This document shows, piece by piece, positions 18,282 through 27,904 of a stretch of 64,000 nucleotides of DNA. The stretch comes from an uncultured Gammaproteobacteria bacterium. GTDB taxonomy: Bacteria > Pseudomonadota > Gammaproteobacteria > Eutrophobiales > Eutrophobiaceae. Made by a program: the position numbers and the translations under genes. Position 1 is the first letter of the stretch. Each line of letters opens with the position of its first letter. The notes beneath the pieces are model-generated. The model ran no database searches. It had not been told where the DNA came from and saw only the letters and a program-made list of their open reading frames with translations. The stretch is from NCBI GenBank assembly GCA_943788005.1, contig CALSOP010000003.1, forward strand, positions 194,690-258,689, given 5' to 3'.

Positions 18282-19084
18282 ACGCAAATGTTAAATCGGC
18301 ATTAGCCGAGGATGTCGGTAGCGGAGATGTTACTGCGGAGCTAATTCCTGAAGATGCCTTAGCTTCGGCAACATTAATCACGCGTGAGCATGCCGTCATT
18401 GCTGGGTGCCAGTGGTTTAATGAAGTATTTAATCAATTGCCCCATACCACCACGATAAATTGGAATGTTGCAGATGGTGATGTCGTTGTCCCTGAACAAA
18501 CATTATGCACACTTAATGGTTCGGCACGTTCACTTTTAACAGGTGAACGTACTGCAATTAATTTTTTACAGACACTTTCTGCTACGGCAACAACAGTCGC
18601 TAGTTTTGTTGAAATTATAAAAGACACCAAGACTAAAATATTAGATACACGAAAAACTATTCCTGGTTTACGGCTTGCTCAAAAATATGCTGTTGCATGT
18701 GGTGGTGGCACCAACCACCGCGTTGGACTCTATGATGCAATCCTAATCAAAGAAAATCATATAATGGCAGCAGGAGGCATTACGCAAGCGGTAAAACAAG
18801 CTAAAGCAAAGAAATTACCTGTGGAAGTAGAAGTTGAATCCCTAGATGAACTTGAAGAAGCATTAACAGCGGAAGCCGATCAAATATTATTGGATAACTT
18901 TGATCTCGCATTACTAGAAAAGGCGGTAAACATTAATCAAGGTCGTGCCAAACTCGAGGCCTCTGGAAATATTATTAAAGACGACCTGTATGCAATTGCA
19001 AAAACCGGTGTGGACTACATTTCTATTGGCGCATTGACTAAACACATTCGAGCAATTGATTTTTCCATGCGCATTAATCTATAG
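18257..19084 (+). CDS. nadC: Quinolinate phosphoribosyltransferase (decarboxylating)
   Basis: Converts quinolinate and PRPP to nicotinate mononucleotide in de novo NAD synthesis. At 275 residues it has the family's usual length. Motifs are ALAEDVGSGDVTAELIP, ERTAINFLQTLSATAT, the substrate-binding DTRKTIPGLRLAQKYAVACGG-type segment (15-residue core TRKTIPGLRLAQKYA), IKENHI and EVEVESLDELEEAL. The start ATG lies inside the symporter gene, which implies coupled expression or a start slightly downstream. Confidence 0.95.
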   Translation: MVINQKDINANVKSALAEDVGSGDVTAELIPEDALASATLITREHAVIAGCQWFNEVFNQLPHTTTINWNVADGDVVVPEQTLCTLNGSARSLLTGERTAINFLQTLSATATTVASFVEIIKDTKTKILDTRKTIPGLRLAQKYAVACGGGTNHRVGLYDAILIKENHIMAAGGITQAVKQAKAKKLPVEVEVESLDELEEALTAEADQILLDNFDLALLEKAVNINQGRAKLEASGNIIKDDLYAIAKTGVDYISIGALTKHIRAIDFSMRINL

Positions 19085-19110
19085 ATCAATGCACATGGAA
19101 ATAATTATAT

Positions 19111-19734
19111 TTAGAGTTTGCTCTTAACCAATTCGTAGATCTCTTCTTTCAAAACATCCATATCATTTAGTAACGCTTCTAACTTCTGGCGGCGATCATC
19201 CGCAAATTCTTTGTCCTTAATGCCACCAATATTGATGTAAACATTTAAGGCAGCGCTTCTAAGCCCAGCGTAACCGGCTAATACAGCAACACCTGCATCA
19301 CTAATCACATTATTATTTCCTTTGTCCGCGATTGGTTGGCTGAGATTAATAACATCCCGACAAAGTCGGGCGCATTCTAAAGGAACATCCGTTGCTGCTT
19401 TAAGTGCTGCCTGTATTTCTGTCGCCCGGACTGATTTTTCTTCGTCTGTTTCTTTAGGCATACCATAAGAAGCCATGACACGATCAAAGACATCGACATC
19501 ATCTTTTATAGCATCCGTTAATTTTGCTCTTAATTCCTCAGATTTGGCGAGTATTTCCTTACACTCTTCTTCGGCATCTTCATGGCCTTTTTTACCAATG
19601 GTAAAATTTGCCACCATGCTAATTAGGGCAGCACCCATCGCACCAGAGACAGCCGCCGCACCACCACCACCTGGCGTTGAAGTCTTACTTGCCAAGCCAT
19701 CCAAGAATGCCTGAATCGTCATATCTTTAATCAT
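19111..19734 (-). CDS. fchA: Methenyltetrahydrofolate cyclohydrolase / cyclodeaminase family (FchA-like)
   Basis: The 207-residue protein belongs to the FTCD cyclodeaminase-like family. Marks are the N-terminal IQAFLDGLASKTSTPGGGGA, MVANFTIGKK and GNNNVISDAGVA. In methylotrophs FchA interconverts methenyl- and formyl-tetrahydrofolate next to MtdA. Here mtdA is the divergent neighbour 275 bp away, which supports that role over histidine-degradation cyclodeaminase. A second ATG at codon 5 (MTIQAF) may be the real start. Confidence 0.85.
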   Translation of the reverse strand: MIKDMTIQAFLDGLASKTSTPGGGGAAAVSGAMGAALISMVANFTIGKKGHEDAEEECKEILAKSEELRAKLTDAIKDDVDVFDRVMASYGMPKETDEEKSVRATEIQAALKAATDVPLECARLCRDVINLSQPIADKGNNNVISDAGVAVLAGYAGLRSAALNVYINIGGIKDKEFADDRRQKLEALLNDMDVLKEEIYELVKSKL

Positions 19735-20009
19735 AATCCCCCCCGGAATTTTTAAAAAAGGCGGCGATTATATGCCAGAAGCACAAAAACCGGTAAGTTT
19801 TGTAAGGACATCGCAAAAATTGAAAATTCTGATTTGAATAATTTCATGTACGCTTAGACGATTCACCGGTTGTCGCGTGATACAGCATCGGTTAACTTAT
19901 GCGCTTTTTATACGGGCCGTTCGGAGGGGAATGAGTCCACTGCCTACGTATGTAATTGATTATGTAGGCATTACTTCATTTAGAACAATATTCAGAGGAA
20001 TTAACCATA

Positions 20010-20870
20010 ATGAAAAAATTACTATTCCAGCTTGATACCGATGCCCATCCGGCCGTGTTTGATACGGTTGTTGCATATGATGGTGGTGCCGACCATGTTA
20101 TCGGACATGGCAACGTCACGCCTGACAACGTCACACCACTGGTTGAAGGTGCTATTTTTACCCGCGCACCCAAAGATAAGAAAAATACCGCTTTGTTCGT
20201 TGGCGGTAGCGATATGGCTGCGGGTGAAAAGCTGTTTAAAGCCGTGCAAAGAAACTTTTTTGCTGACTTCCGGGTTTCCGTCATGCTGGATAGTAATGGC
20301 AGTAATACAACCGCAGCTGCCGGTGTTGCTAAATTATTGAGCAGTGGCGCCATTAAAGGTAAAAAAGCGGTAGTATTAGCCGGAACCGGACCTGTAGGGC
20401 AACGTGCCGCTATCATGCTGGCGAAAGAAGGTGCCAGTGAAGTAATAGTCAGTTCGCGTCAACTAAGTCGTGCCGAACAAGCCTGTGCCGATATGAAAAA
20501 GAGCTTCGATGTCGATATTAAACCTGCCGAGGCTGCTGATTGCGATTCAAGAGGAAAATTGATTGAGGATGCGCAAATTGTCTTTGCAACTGGGGCGGCA
20601 GGTGCTGAATTACTCAAAGCTGAACATTGGGAAAATAATAGCTCAATCGAATTAATGGCTGATGCGAACGCGACACCACCGATAGGTATTGGCGGTACCG
20701 ATATGATGGATAGAGGCAAGGAACGCCATGGAAAAATAATTTGGGGCGCAATAGGATTTGGTACGTTAAAATTAGCATTACATCGAGCATGTATTGAAAA
20801 ACTATTTGAGAGCAATAGCCAAGTGTTTGATGCAGAAGAAATTTTTAGTCTTGCTAAAACGATGGCATAA
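20010..20870 (+). CDS. mtdA: NADP-dependent methylene-tetrahydromethanopterin/tetrahydrofolate dehydrogenase (MtdA/MtdB family)
   Basis: The 286 residues match the MtdA/MtdB length. The N-terminal catalytic part has DTDAHPAVFDTVVAYDGGAD, GAIFTRAPKDKKNTALFVGG and LDSNGSNTTAAAGV. The Rossmann NADP site is GTGPVGQ at 125-131. It oxidises the methylene-carrier C1 adduct to the methenyl form. MtdA and MtdB are hard to tell apart by eye; the adjacent fchA favours the folate-using MtdA. No other C1 genes are in the window. Confidence 0.85.
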   Translation: MKKLLFQLDTDAHPAVFDTVVAYDGGADHVIGHGNVTPDNVTPLVEGAIFTRAPKDKKNTALFVGGSDMAAGEKLFKAVQRNFFADFRVSVMLDSNGSNTTAAAGVAKLLSSGAIKGKKAVVLAGTGPVGQRAAIMLAKEGASEVIVSSRQLSRAEQACADMKKSFDVDIKPAEAADCDSRGKLIEDAQIVFATGAAGAELLKAEHWENNSSIELMADANATPPIGIGGTDMMDRGKERHGKIIWGAIGFGTLKLALHRACIEKLFESNSQVFDAEEIFSLAKTMA

Positions 20871-20914
20871 CCTAATATTCAACTATAAATAAGCGTGAAA
20901 ATAATAACTTATAA

Positions 20915-22096
20915 ATGAGCACGAACTTGATATACCACTCAAAAGCTAACACTTCATGGACGAATAAACACGCTGTCCTCCTTTTCTTATTTTTACTCTG
21001 TTCTACTGCAGTTTTTGCTGCAGATTATGAAGCAGGCAAGCAGGCTTATTTGAAGAAGGACTATGCACTTGCGTTAGAGATACTCAAACCTTTGGCCGAG
21101 CAAGGCGATTCACAGGCTCAAATTACTATGGGCCTTATGTATGACTATGGTCATGGCGTAGAAAAAAGTCCTGCCGAATCAATAAAATGGTACCTCATGG
21201 CCGCAGAGCAAGGCGTGCCACTAGTGCAACATGATATTGGCGTAAAATACTTTCAGGGACAGGGTGTAGAGCAAAATTACCTTGAAGCCGCCAAATGGTG
21301 GGAACAATCGGCCAACTCTGGCATTGCAGACTCCCAATTCAATCTGGGCTTAATGCACTATCGTGGGATAGGCATCCCAAAAGATTATGTAAAAGCAGCA
21401 AAATTATTCGAGGCTGCCGCTGAACAAGGCCATGGTAATGCACAATACAGCCTCGCCGTCATGTACGCCTTTGGTCAAAGTAAGACTAAAGACTATGCCA
21501 CAGCCTTAAAATGGTTTAATAAATCTGCTGAACAGGATATAGCCCAAGCACAGTTTAATCTTGGTGTATTCCATGAAAATGGATATGGCGTCGATAAAGA
21601 TATCACCAAAGCAAGGGAATGGTACAAACTTGCTGCTGATCAAGGCCTACAAGAAGCAAAGCAAAAACTGCAAGCACTGGGTAGCAGTAAAACCACGGTT
21701 GCGACAAAGCCTGAAAACGTTGATGCTGGTAATAAAGTCGAATCAACTACTGAAAAAAACACGGCTTCAGCATCAGTTGAACAACCTTCGACGTCAGACA
21801 GCGAACTGAATTTAAGTAATTGGTTAAGACAACAAGCCTCTGACAATTACACACTGCAACTGGCAAGCGTTATCAATGAAAAAGACATTGTTAATTATAT
21901 AAAGCAATCAGGCCTTGATTCAAAAGCAGGTTATATCGTAGTTAGTGTGAATGGCATAACTCGGTATACTGCGATATATGGGCTTTACGACACCTATAAA
22001 AATGCAGAAACCGCCTTTAGCGAACTCCCCTTGGCAATTCAAAAAGCTAAACCATGGGTTCGAAACACGGGCATACTGCAAGGCATATTGCAGTAA
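20915..22096 (+). CDS. Sel1-repeat protein with C-terminal SPOR domain
   Basis: A 393-residue exported protein. It has a hydrophobic signal or anchor at 18-36 (HAVLLFLFLLCSTAVFA). Five to six Sel1 (TPR-like) repeats span about 55-255, each with an A-x-x-G-x-x-x-A pattern such as AQITMGLMYDYGHGVEKSP and AQFNLGVFHENGYGVDKD. A Ser/Thr/Lys-rich linker is followed by a SPOR-type domain at about 305-393 (YTLQLASVINEKDIVNYIKQ). SPOR domains bind denuded peptidoglycan, so a cell-envelope or septal scaffold role is likely. Two unknown paralogues follow on the same strand, the first 23 bp away. Confidence 0.85.
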   Translation: MSTNLIYHSKANTSWTNKHAVLLFLFLLCSTAVFAADYEAGKQAYLKKDYALALEILKPLAEQGDSQAQITMGLMYDYGHGVEKSPAESIKWYLMAAEQGVPLVQHDIGVKYFQGQGVEQNYLEAAKWWEQSANSGIADSQFNLGLMHYRGIGIPKDYVKAAKLFEAAAEQGHGNAQYSLAVMYAFGQSKTKDYATALKWFNKSAEQDIAQAQFNLGVFHENGYGVDKDITKAREWYKLAADQGLQEAKQKLQALGSSKTTVATKPENVDAGNKVESTTEKNTASASVEQPSTSDSELNLSNWLRQQASDNYTLQLASVINEKDIVNYIKQSGLDSKAGYIVVSVNGITRYTAIYGLYDTYKNAETAFSELPLAIQKAKPWVRNTGILQGILQ

Positions 22097-22119
22097 CTCT
22101 ACTGCGGGGATAAATTTGT

Positions 22120-22848
22120 ATGGCCTCGTTTAAAGAAATTCTAAATTCAAACGAAGAAGAACTTCTTCAACTTCTTTATAAATTCAATGTTTCAGCTGAA
22201 ATCAATGAGGATAAAGCTGAAGCTATCGGGATGAAATTAAAATTACGCGAGGCTCAATTGATCTGTGCCATTGGATTCAATGAGTCCACTCGAAATTTGC
22301 CTGAAATACCTCCTGTTCTTGGTTTTGATAATTATGACGCTTTATTGAATTCTCGGAATGAATTCTTTACAACAGACATCTATAAATTAATAACACTGGA
22401 CAATATTCTTTCTATATATTCAGTCGTAAAAAATGACATTGCAAATAAGCAAATTATAGAATATCTGTTGTTAAACCGGCTTACGTCAATTGAAAAAAGA
22501 ATTGATGAAACGGTAAATTCACTAATCATAGATAAATATAAAGAAGAAATGCGCGCCATTTATTCAGATGGTATCGTCGGCATTGATTTTGTAGAAAACC
22601 GACTGGAACTGTCCGATAGTGGATTCCGTGCCCTATTAAATGAAGTCACATTAATAGTTGAAAATAAGATTATTCCCATTGGTGAGTTATTTTTTCGAGA
22701 CTCCATTTTGCCACAGGAAAAGAGAAAATTGCTTAATAAAGGGCTAATTCCAAGACCTTTAATCGAGACACGTCTGGAAGATCCAAATATTTCGGATGTC
22801 GAGAAAAAGATCCTTTATGATTACATGAAACTACACCGTGAGAGTTAA
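22120..22848 (+). CDS. Unknown protein, first of a tandem paralogous pair
   Basis: I do not recognise this 242-residue protein. It is cytosolic by appearance (no signal peptide or membrane span), charged, largely helical and rich in Leu, Glu, Ile and Asn. It aligns over its full length with the next gene. Shared blocks include SFKEILNSNEEELL, QLICAIGFNESTR, LGFDNYDALL.SRNEFFTTD, DNILSIYS, YKEEMRAIYSDGI and LFFRDSILPQEKRKLL. It lies 23 bp after the Sel1-SPOR gene and 10 bp before its paralogue, so the three are probably one transcript. Confidence 0.75.
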   Translation: MASFKEILNSNEEELLQLLYKFNVSAEINEDKAEAIGMKLKLREAQLICAIGFNESTRNLPEIPPVLGFDNYDALLNSRNEFFTTDIYKLITLDNILSIYSVVKNDIANKQIIEYLLLNRLTSIEKRIDETVNSLIIDKYKEEMRAIYSDGIVGIDFVENRLELSDSGFRALLNEVTLIVENKIIPIGELFFRDSILPQEKRKLLNKGLIPRPLIETRLEDPNISDVEKKILYDYMKLHRES

Positions 22849-22858
22849 TTAAACGACT

Positions 22859-23572
22859 ATGACCAGTTTTACAGAATTATTGACAGCTTCAGATGATGAA
22901 CTCGTTCGAATATTTTATAAGACCAATGCAGGCGAGGAAAAAGACTTCATCAAACGTATCAATATTGTTGCGGCACAACTCGAACTCAATCACTCACAAC
23001 TGGTATGCGCTTTAGGCTTTAATAAACACATTCGTGAATTGACAGATATCCAACAACAGCTTGGGTTTCGTTCCTATAAACTACTGACCTATCGGCAAAA
23101 CGAATTATTCACTACTGATACTTATACCCAATTACCGATTGATAATATTCTGGATATCTACTCTGAAAGACTTGAAGACAAAGAAGTCCTTGAAACCTTG
23201 CGAGAGTTATTACGACCAAGACTTGAGCATATAGAAAATCAAATTGAAAAAACGGGTGATCCCGGTCACATCATCAGCTATAAAATGGAAATACATTCCA
23301 TATACACAGCCGGTATTGCAGACAAGGCGTTCGCGGATGATCGACTCAAAAAAGATATTGGGAAATATCGATTAATGGCAAATGAAGCGAATGTGATTAT
23401 TGAAGCTGGATACCACCCCCCCAGTAATTTATTCTTTATGGATTCGCTCTCACCGGAAGAAAGAAGAGATTTAATTGAAGGCGGACATATAAACAAGGAT
23501 ATGATCAAAAATCGCCTTCAAAATGCAAAAACCAGCGACGAAGAACGCGAAATTCTGGAAGAATACATCTAA
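22859..23572 (+). CDS. Unknown protein, second of a tandem paralogous pair
   Basis: The 237-residue paralogue of the previous gene shares roughly a third of its residues with it by eye. Both keep the N-terminal SF.E.L....EL pattern, QLVCALGFNKHIREL, LFTTDTYTQLPIDNILDIYS, SYKMEIHSIYTAGI and LFFMDSLSPEERRDLIEGG. Conservation across the whole length with diverged surfaces suggests an ancient duplication, perhaps subunits of a hetero-oligomer. No function can be assigned. A likely terminator follows at 23594. Confidence 0.75.
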   Translation: MTSFTELLTASDDELVRIFYKTNAGEEKDFIKRINIVAAQLELNHSQLVCALGFNKHIRELTDIQQQLGFRSYKLLTYRQNELFTTDTYTQLPIDNILDIYSERLEDKEVLETLRELLRPRLEHIENQIEKTGDPGHIISYKMEIHSIYTAGIADKAFADDRLKKDIGKYRLMANEANVIIEAGYHPPSNLFFMDSLSPEERRDLIEGGHINKDMIKNRLQNAKTSDEEREILEEYI

Positions 23573-23593
23573 AAACTCATTTCAAACGAAATT

Positions 23594-23615
23594 CAGGAAT
23601 TTTTCCTGTGTTTTT
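23594..23615 (+). terminator. Possible rho-independent terminator after the paralogue pair
   Basis: CAGGAA pairs with TTCCTG around a three-base T loop and is followed by TGTTTTT. The stem is short (6 bp), so strength is uncertain, but it lies 22 bp after the last stop of the operon. Confidence 0.5.
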
Positions 23616-23714
23616 CATTACTAAGTCTCTTTTATTAAAGTGCTTAGATCGATACTCTTGCCCTCCAATTGAAATTACCAGTAAATACTTTAAAAATTTG
23701 AGGGCACATCGATC

Positions 23715-26117
23715 ATGTCTGCTAGTCGAAATATCGCAGCCGCTACAATATCACTGCTTGTATTAACTACACCGCGAGCCGTATTAGCTGAAGAAAACAT
23801 TCAAGAAAAAGAAACCGTTGAAGTTATCGGCATTACGCCTACTCATGGTGTCGGTCTCCCAGAAGAGTTAATTCCTTATAATGTCCAGTCTGCATCAAGT
23901 GCTGATTTAGAGGCTAGCCAAACATTCGACCTGACAGACTTCATGAACCGTAACCTAGGCAGTGTCACCATTAATGATGCCCAGAACAACCCCTTACAAT
24001 CCGATGTGTCATATCGTGGTTATTCATTGTCGCCATTATTAGGTTTACCTCAAGGCTTGGCTGTTTACCAAAATGGTGTACGAATTAACGAGCCCTTTGG
24101 CGATTCCATGAACTGGGATTTAGTCCCGGAATCATCTATAGCGAATATTAATCTAATCGGTGGCGCTAACCCTGTATTTGGTCTCAATGCACTCGGGGGT
24201 TCACTTTCTATTACAACAAAAAATGGTTTTACTCATCCGGGACATAGTATTGAAACTTATGGTGGTTCGTTCGACCGTATTGTTTCAACCATTGAGTCCG
24301 GCGGTAATAACGGTAAATGGGGTTATTTTGTTACCGCGAGTTACTTTGATGAGGACGGTTGGCGCGATGCATCACCTTCAGATGCTTTAAATTTATTTGG
24401 TTCATTAAGCTATCGTGCAACAAGTACAACATTAGACTTATCGCTTAACCATGCAGATACAGATCTAATTGGTAATGGCTCATCGCCTGTAGAACTACTC
24501 GAACTTGATAGAGAGGCTGTATTTACATCTCCTGATCAGACAGAGAATAAAATGACGATGGTTAATCTGGAAGGAACACAATGGGTTAACGATAGTATTC
24601 AATTAAGTGGAAATGCATTTTATCGTAAAAATGAAACTGATAGTTTCAATGGTGATGGTTCAGAATTCACTGATTGTGGTGGTGCGAATGCTGGTCGTTT
24701 ATGTGAAGAGGATGACCTCACAGCGCCAATTACAGATCAAAATGGTGCTTTTATCTTAGCTACTGTAGGTGGCATCTCACGAAATGCTATCAATAATATC
24801 AGTAACCGCGAGCAGGAAGGCTTCGGTACAAACCTGCAAACGACTTTTCTGAATGATTTATTTGGTCATAAAAACCAGTTCATTTTTGGCACAGGTTACC
24901 AACAAGGACTCATCGATTTCTTTTCGGCCGTAGAAATTGCATCTCTCAACTGTACCGTTAATGGCACAGATTGCACGCTTGCTAGTGCTGATCGCGGCAC
25001 ATCGAGAACCTCCCTCTTTGTTCCTGGAGAAGGCACAAGCATTAAAGCCCATAACCGTTCATGGTCACTCTATGCAACGGATACTTTTTCGGTAACGGAT
25101 AAACTCGCCATCACTGCTTCAGTGCGCTATAACAATTCACATATAGTCTTGGGTGACAGAAGCAGTCAAAATAATCTTGCGAATCCCGATGACCCAACCG
25201 CACTAAATGGCGAACATGATTTTGATCGTATCAACCCTGCATTCGGCATCACCTATAATTTTGACAATAATACTGGTATCTATGGTAGTTATAGCGAATC
25301 AGCACGGGCGCCGACGCCAATTGAATTGTTATGTGCTCGTGAAGACGCCCCTTGTAATTTACCCAATGCATTTCTCGCTGATCCACCACTGGAACAAGTT
25401 GTCACCAAGAGTTATGAAGGTGGTATCAGAGGCGCTTTAAATAATGGTATTGGCTACAGTATCAGCGCTTTTCATAGCACTAATAATGATGACATTATCT
25501 TTGGTTCGACTGGAGGAACCACGTCAAGTACAGGTTTCTTTAGGAATGTTGGTGATACTGAACGTGTCGGTACAGAAGTTGGGTTAAACGGGATATTCAA
25601 CAAGAAATTAAATTGGTACCTCAATTACAGCTATGTCGATGCTTCTTTTCAAGATGCTTTTGTCGGCATCAGTGCAAACCATCCAAATGCAGCTGATATA
25701 AACGGTGATGGTACTGCAAATGAAATTCAGGTTAATCCAGGAGATAGGATACCGGGCATACCTGAACATACATTTAAACTTGGCGGTTTATATAGCTTCA
25801 CAGAAAACTTTTCTGTTGGCGCCAATATGATCTATAACTCCACTCAAGTCTTGCGTGGTGACGAGAGCAATGAACTTGGTCCTGTCGATGGCTATGCGAT
25901 TGTCAATTTAAATAGCACTTATAAAATCAATAAAACCTTCTCTGTTTTTGCGCGCGTTAATAATTTATTTGATACAGACTATGAAACGTTTGGATTATTG
26001 GGTGAAGCAGATGAAGTGTTTGATGGATCTGGAGCAACAGCGGCATTCACCAGTTCAGTATTTCAAGGTGCTGGTGCACCCATCAGTGGTTTCGTAGGTG
26101 TTTCCGCTACCTTTTAA
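23715..26117 (+). CDS. TonB-dependent outer-membrane receptor
   Basis: An 800-residue TonB receptor. It has a signal peptide (1-25, IAAATISLLVLTTPRAVLA), a TonB box-like EKETVEVIGITP and a plug domain at about 45-165 (NRNLGSVTINDAQNNPLQSDVSYRGYS is its centre). The 22-strand barrel follows, ending VGVSATF with terminal Phe. An extracellular loop carries a DINGDGTANE calcium-loop-like segment. The ligand is unknown; no siderophore or B12 genes are nearby. The next gene, matB, is separated by a strong terminator, so the two are independent. Confidence 0.93.
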   Translation: MSASRNIAAATISLLVLTTPRAVLAEENIQEKETVEVIGITPTHGVGLPEELIPYNVQSASSADLEASQTFDLTDFMNRNLGSVTINDAQNNPLQSDVSYRGYSLSPLLGLPQGLAVYQNGVRINEPFGDSMNWDLVPESSIANINLIGGANPVFGLNALGGSLSITTKNGFTHPGHSIETYGGSFDRIVSTIESGGNNGKWGYFVTASYFDEDGWRDASPSDALNLFGSLSYRATSTTLDLSLNHADTDLIGNGSSPVELLELDREAVFTSPDQTENKMTMVNLEGTQWVNDSIQLSGNAFYRKNETDSFNGDGSEFTDCGGANAGRLCEEDDLTAPITDQNGAFILATVGGISRNAINNISNREQEGFGTNLQTTFLNDLFGHKNQFIFGTGYQQGLIDFFSAVEIASLNCTVNGTDCTLASADRGTSRTSLFVPGEGTSIKAHNRSWSLYATDTFSVTDKLAITASVRYNNSHIVLGDRSSQNNLANPDDPTALNGEHDFDRINPAFGITYNFDNNTGIYGSYSESARAPTPIELLCAREDAPCNLPNAFLADPPLEQVVTKSYEGGIRGALNNGIGYSISAFHSTNNDDIIFGSTGGTTSSTGFFRNVGDTERVGTEVGLNGIFNKKLNWYLNYSYVDASFQDAFVGISANHPNAADINGDGTANEIQVNPGDRIPGIPEHTFKLGGLYSFTENFSVGANMIYNSTQVLRGDESNELGPVDGYAIVNLNSTYKINKTFSVFARVNNLFDTDYETFGLLGEADEVFDGSGATAAFTSSVFQGAGAPISGFVGVSATF

Positions 26118-26145
26118 ATATATAACCTTAGTTTTTGATCCCAAG

Positions 26146-26179
26146 AAAGGCGAATCCTATTTTGGATTCGCCTTTTTTT
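26146..26179 (+). terminator. Rho-independent terminator of the TonB receptor gene
   Basis: A perfect 9-bp stem GGCGAATCC/GGATTCGCC (extendable by AAA/TTT) with loop TATTTT is followed by seven T. It lies 28 bp after the receptor stop. Confidence 0.9.
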
Positions 26180-26311
26180 ATTGTAAAATTAAATCTTTAA
26201 AACAACCTAGAAGTACTAAGCTACACTAATCCTTATAAACAAAAGATATTGATAATAAATACGGCTACTTGCCTGTATTCACAATCTCCTCGCCAACAAC
26301 CAGAACTATTC

Positions 26312-27824
26312 ATGAGTAATTTATACAATCTTTTTAAAGAACGGTTTCCGCAAGACTTAACGAAGTCTTTTATAGAGACTAAAGATGGAAAGCAATATAG
26401 CTATCAAGAGTTAATTAATCTTACATCTACTTATTGAATCTACCATGGCCAATGCTGGCATTGTTAAGGGCGATAGAGTTATCTTTCAAGTAAAAAAATC
26501 TCCCGAAGCTATTTTTTTATATCTTGCTTGTCTCAAGCTTGGCGCAATAGCTGTGCCTTTAAATAACTCTTACACAGCATCAGAACTTTCCTATTTTCTA
26601 GATGATATAGAACCAGGGATGGTGGTTTGCGACCCTGCCTCACCAATCATCAAGGATAAACTCTTACATGCCCGAGATAGAACAAGCTTATTAACACTAG
26701 ATGAACACGGTAAAGGGTCATTATTTAAGAACGCCGACAATTTCAGCCATTCTGTACAAGTTGCTGATGTTATTGGAGGTGATGTAGCTTGCATACTCTA
26801 TACAAGTGGCACAACTGGAAAACCCAAGGGCGCAATGATTACCCATGGCAACTTATCTTCAAATGCGTTGACGCTTAAACAATGCTGGGGATTTAATAAG
26901 GATGATATCTTATTACATGCCTTGCCCATTTTTCATGTGCATGGACTTTTTGTAGCGCTTAACTGCGCACTTCTTAGTGGTACACCAATGATTTTCTTAG
27001 CTGAGTTTAATGTTGATGACATTATTAAATTTTTACCTCGAGCTACAGTGTTGATGGGTGTCCCAACATTTTATACGCGTTTACTATCTCACCCTGGACT
27101 TGACAGTTCGACCTTAAAAAATATGCGATTATTTATCTCGGGATCTGCCCCATTACTGAAAGAAGTGTCTGATGATTTTTATACAAAGACAGGGCACCGA
27201 ATATTAGAGCGTTATGGCATGACAGAAACTGTAATGATTGCATCTAATCCATTAAAAGGAGAACGAATCCCCGGGACTGTTGGACAAGCTCTAGCCAATA
27301 TTGATGTGCGAATTACTACTGAAGATGACAAAACTCTAGAGGTAGGAGCAACCGGTAATATTCAGGTGTCAGGACCCAATGTGTTTAAAGGGTATTGGAG
27401 AAACCCTGAAAAATCGCAAGAGGAATTTACCAAAGATGGCTTTTTTAAAACTGGTGACGTGGGCTTCCTGGATAACAAAGGTTATTTAACAATAGTAGGC
27501 CGTTCAAAAGATCTAATAATATCTGGCGGATATAATGTTTATCCAAAAGAAATAGAAAACATCATGAACACCTTGGATGGCATTCATGAGTCTGCCGTCA
27601 TTGGTGTCCCGCACCCAGATTTTGGTGAAGGTGTTATTGCTGTTATTGTTAAGGAAAAGAATAATAAATTCGATGAATCAAATCTGAAAAGTCTTCTCAA
27701 GCAAGAGTTAGCAACTTATAAAGTACCAAAAAGAATTTTTGATATAAGCGAGATGCCTATTAATGTCATGGGCAAGGTTCAAAAAAATAGTTTACGAGAT
27801 AAATATAGACATGTGTTTGAATGA
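26312..27824 (+). pseudogene. matB: Malonyl-CoA synthetase-like acyl-CoA ligase (one frameshift)
   Basis: An ANL-superfamily ligase that would make malonyl-CoA from malonate, ATP and CoA. The start MSNLYNLFKERFP (26312) runs to a stop at 26437. The shifted frame resumes at once with MANAGIVKGDRVIFQ and holds YTSGTTGKPKGAMITHGN, FHVHGLFVALN, MGVPTFYTRLL, ERYGMTETVM and GRSKDLIISGGYNVYPKE. These last features resemble MatB more than long-chain or acetate ligases. The 1513-bp span equals 504 codons plus one base, so one extra base near 26431-26434 accounts for the break. Confidence 0.8.
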
Positions 27825-27904
27825 ACGTTTTTAAGCTTTTAAATATTCAGACATATTCTAGTATCTATGTTTTATTTATATCAATTAAACTCATTCATTT
27901 TCGC

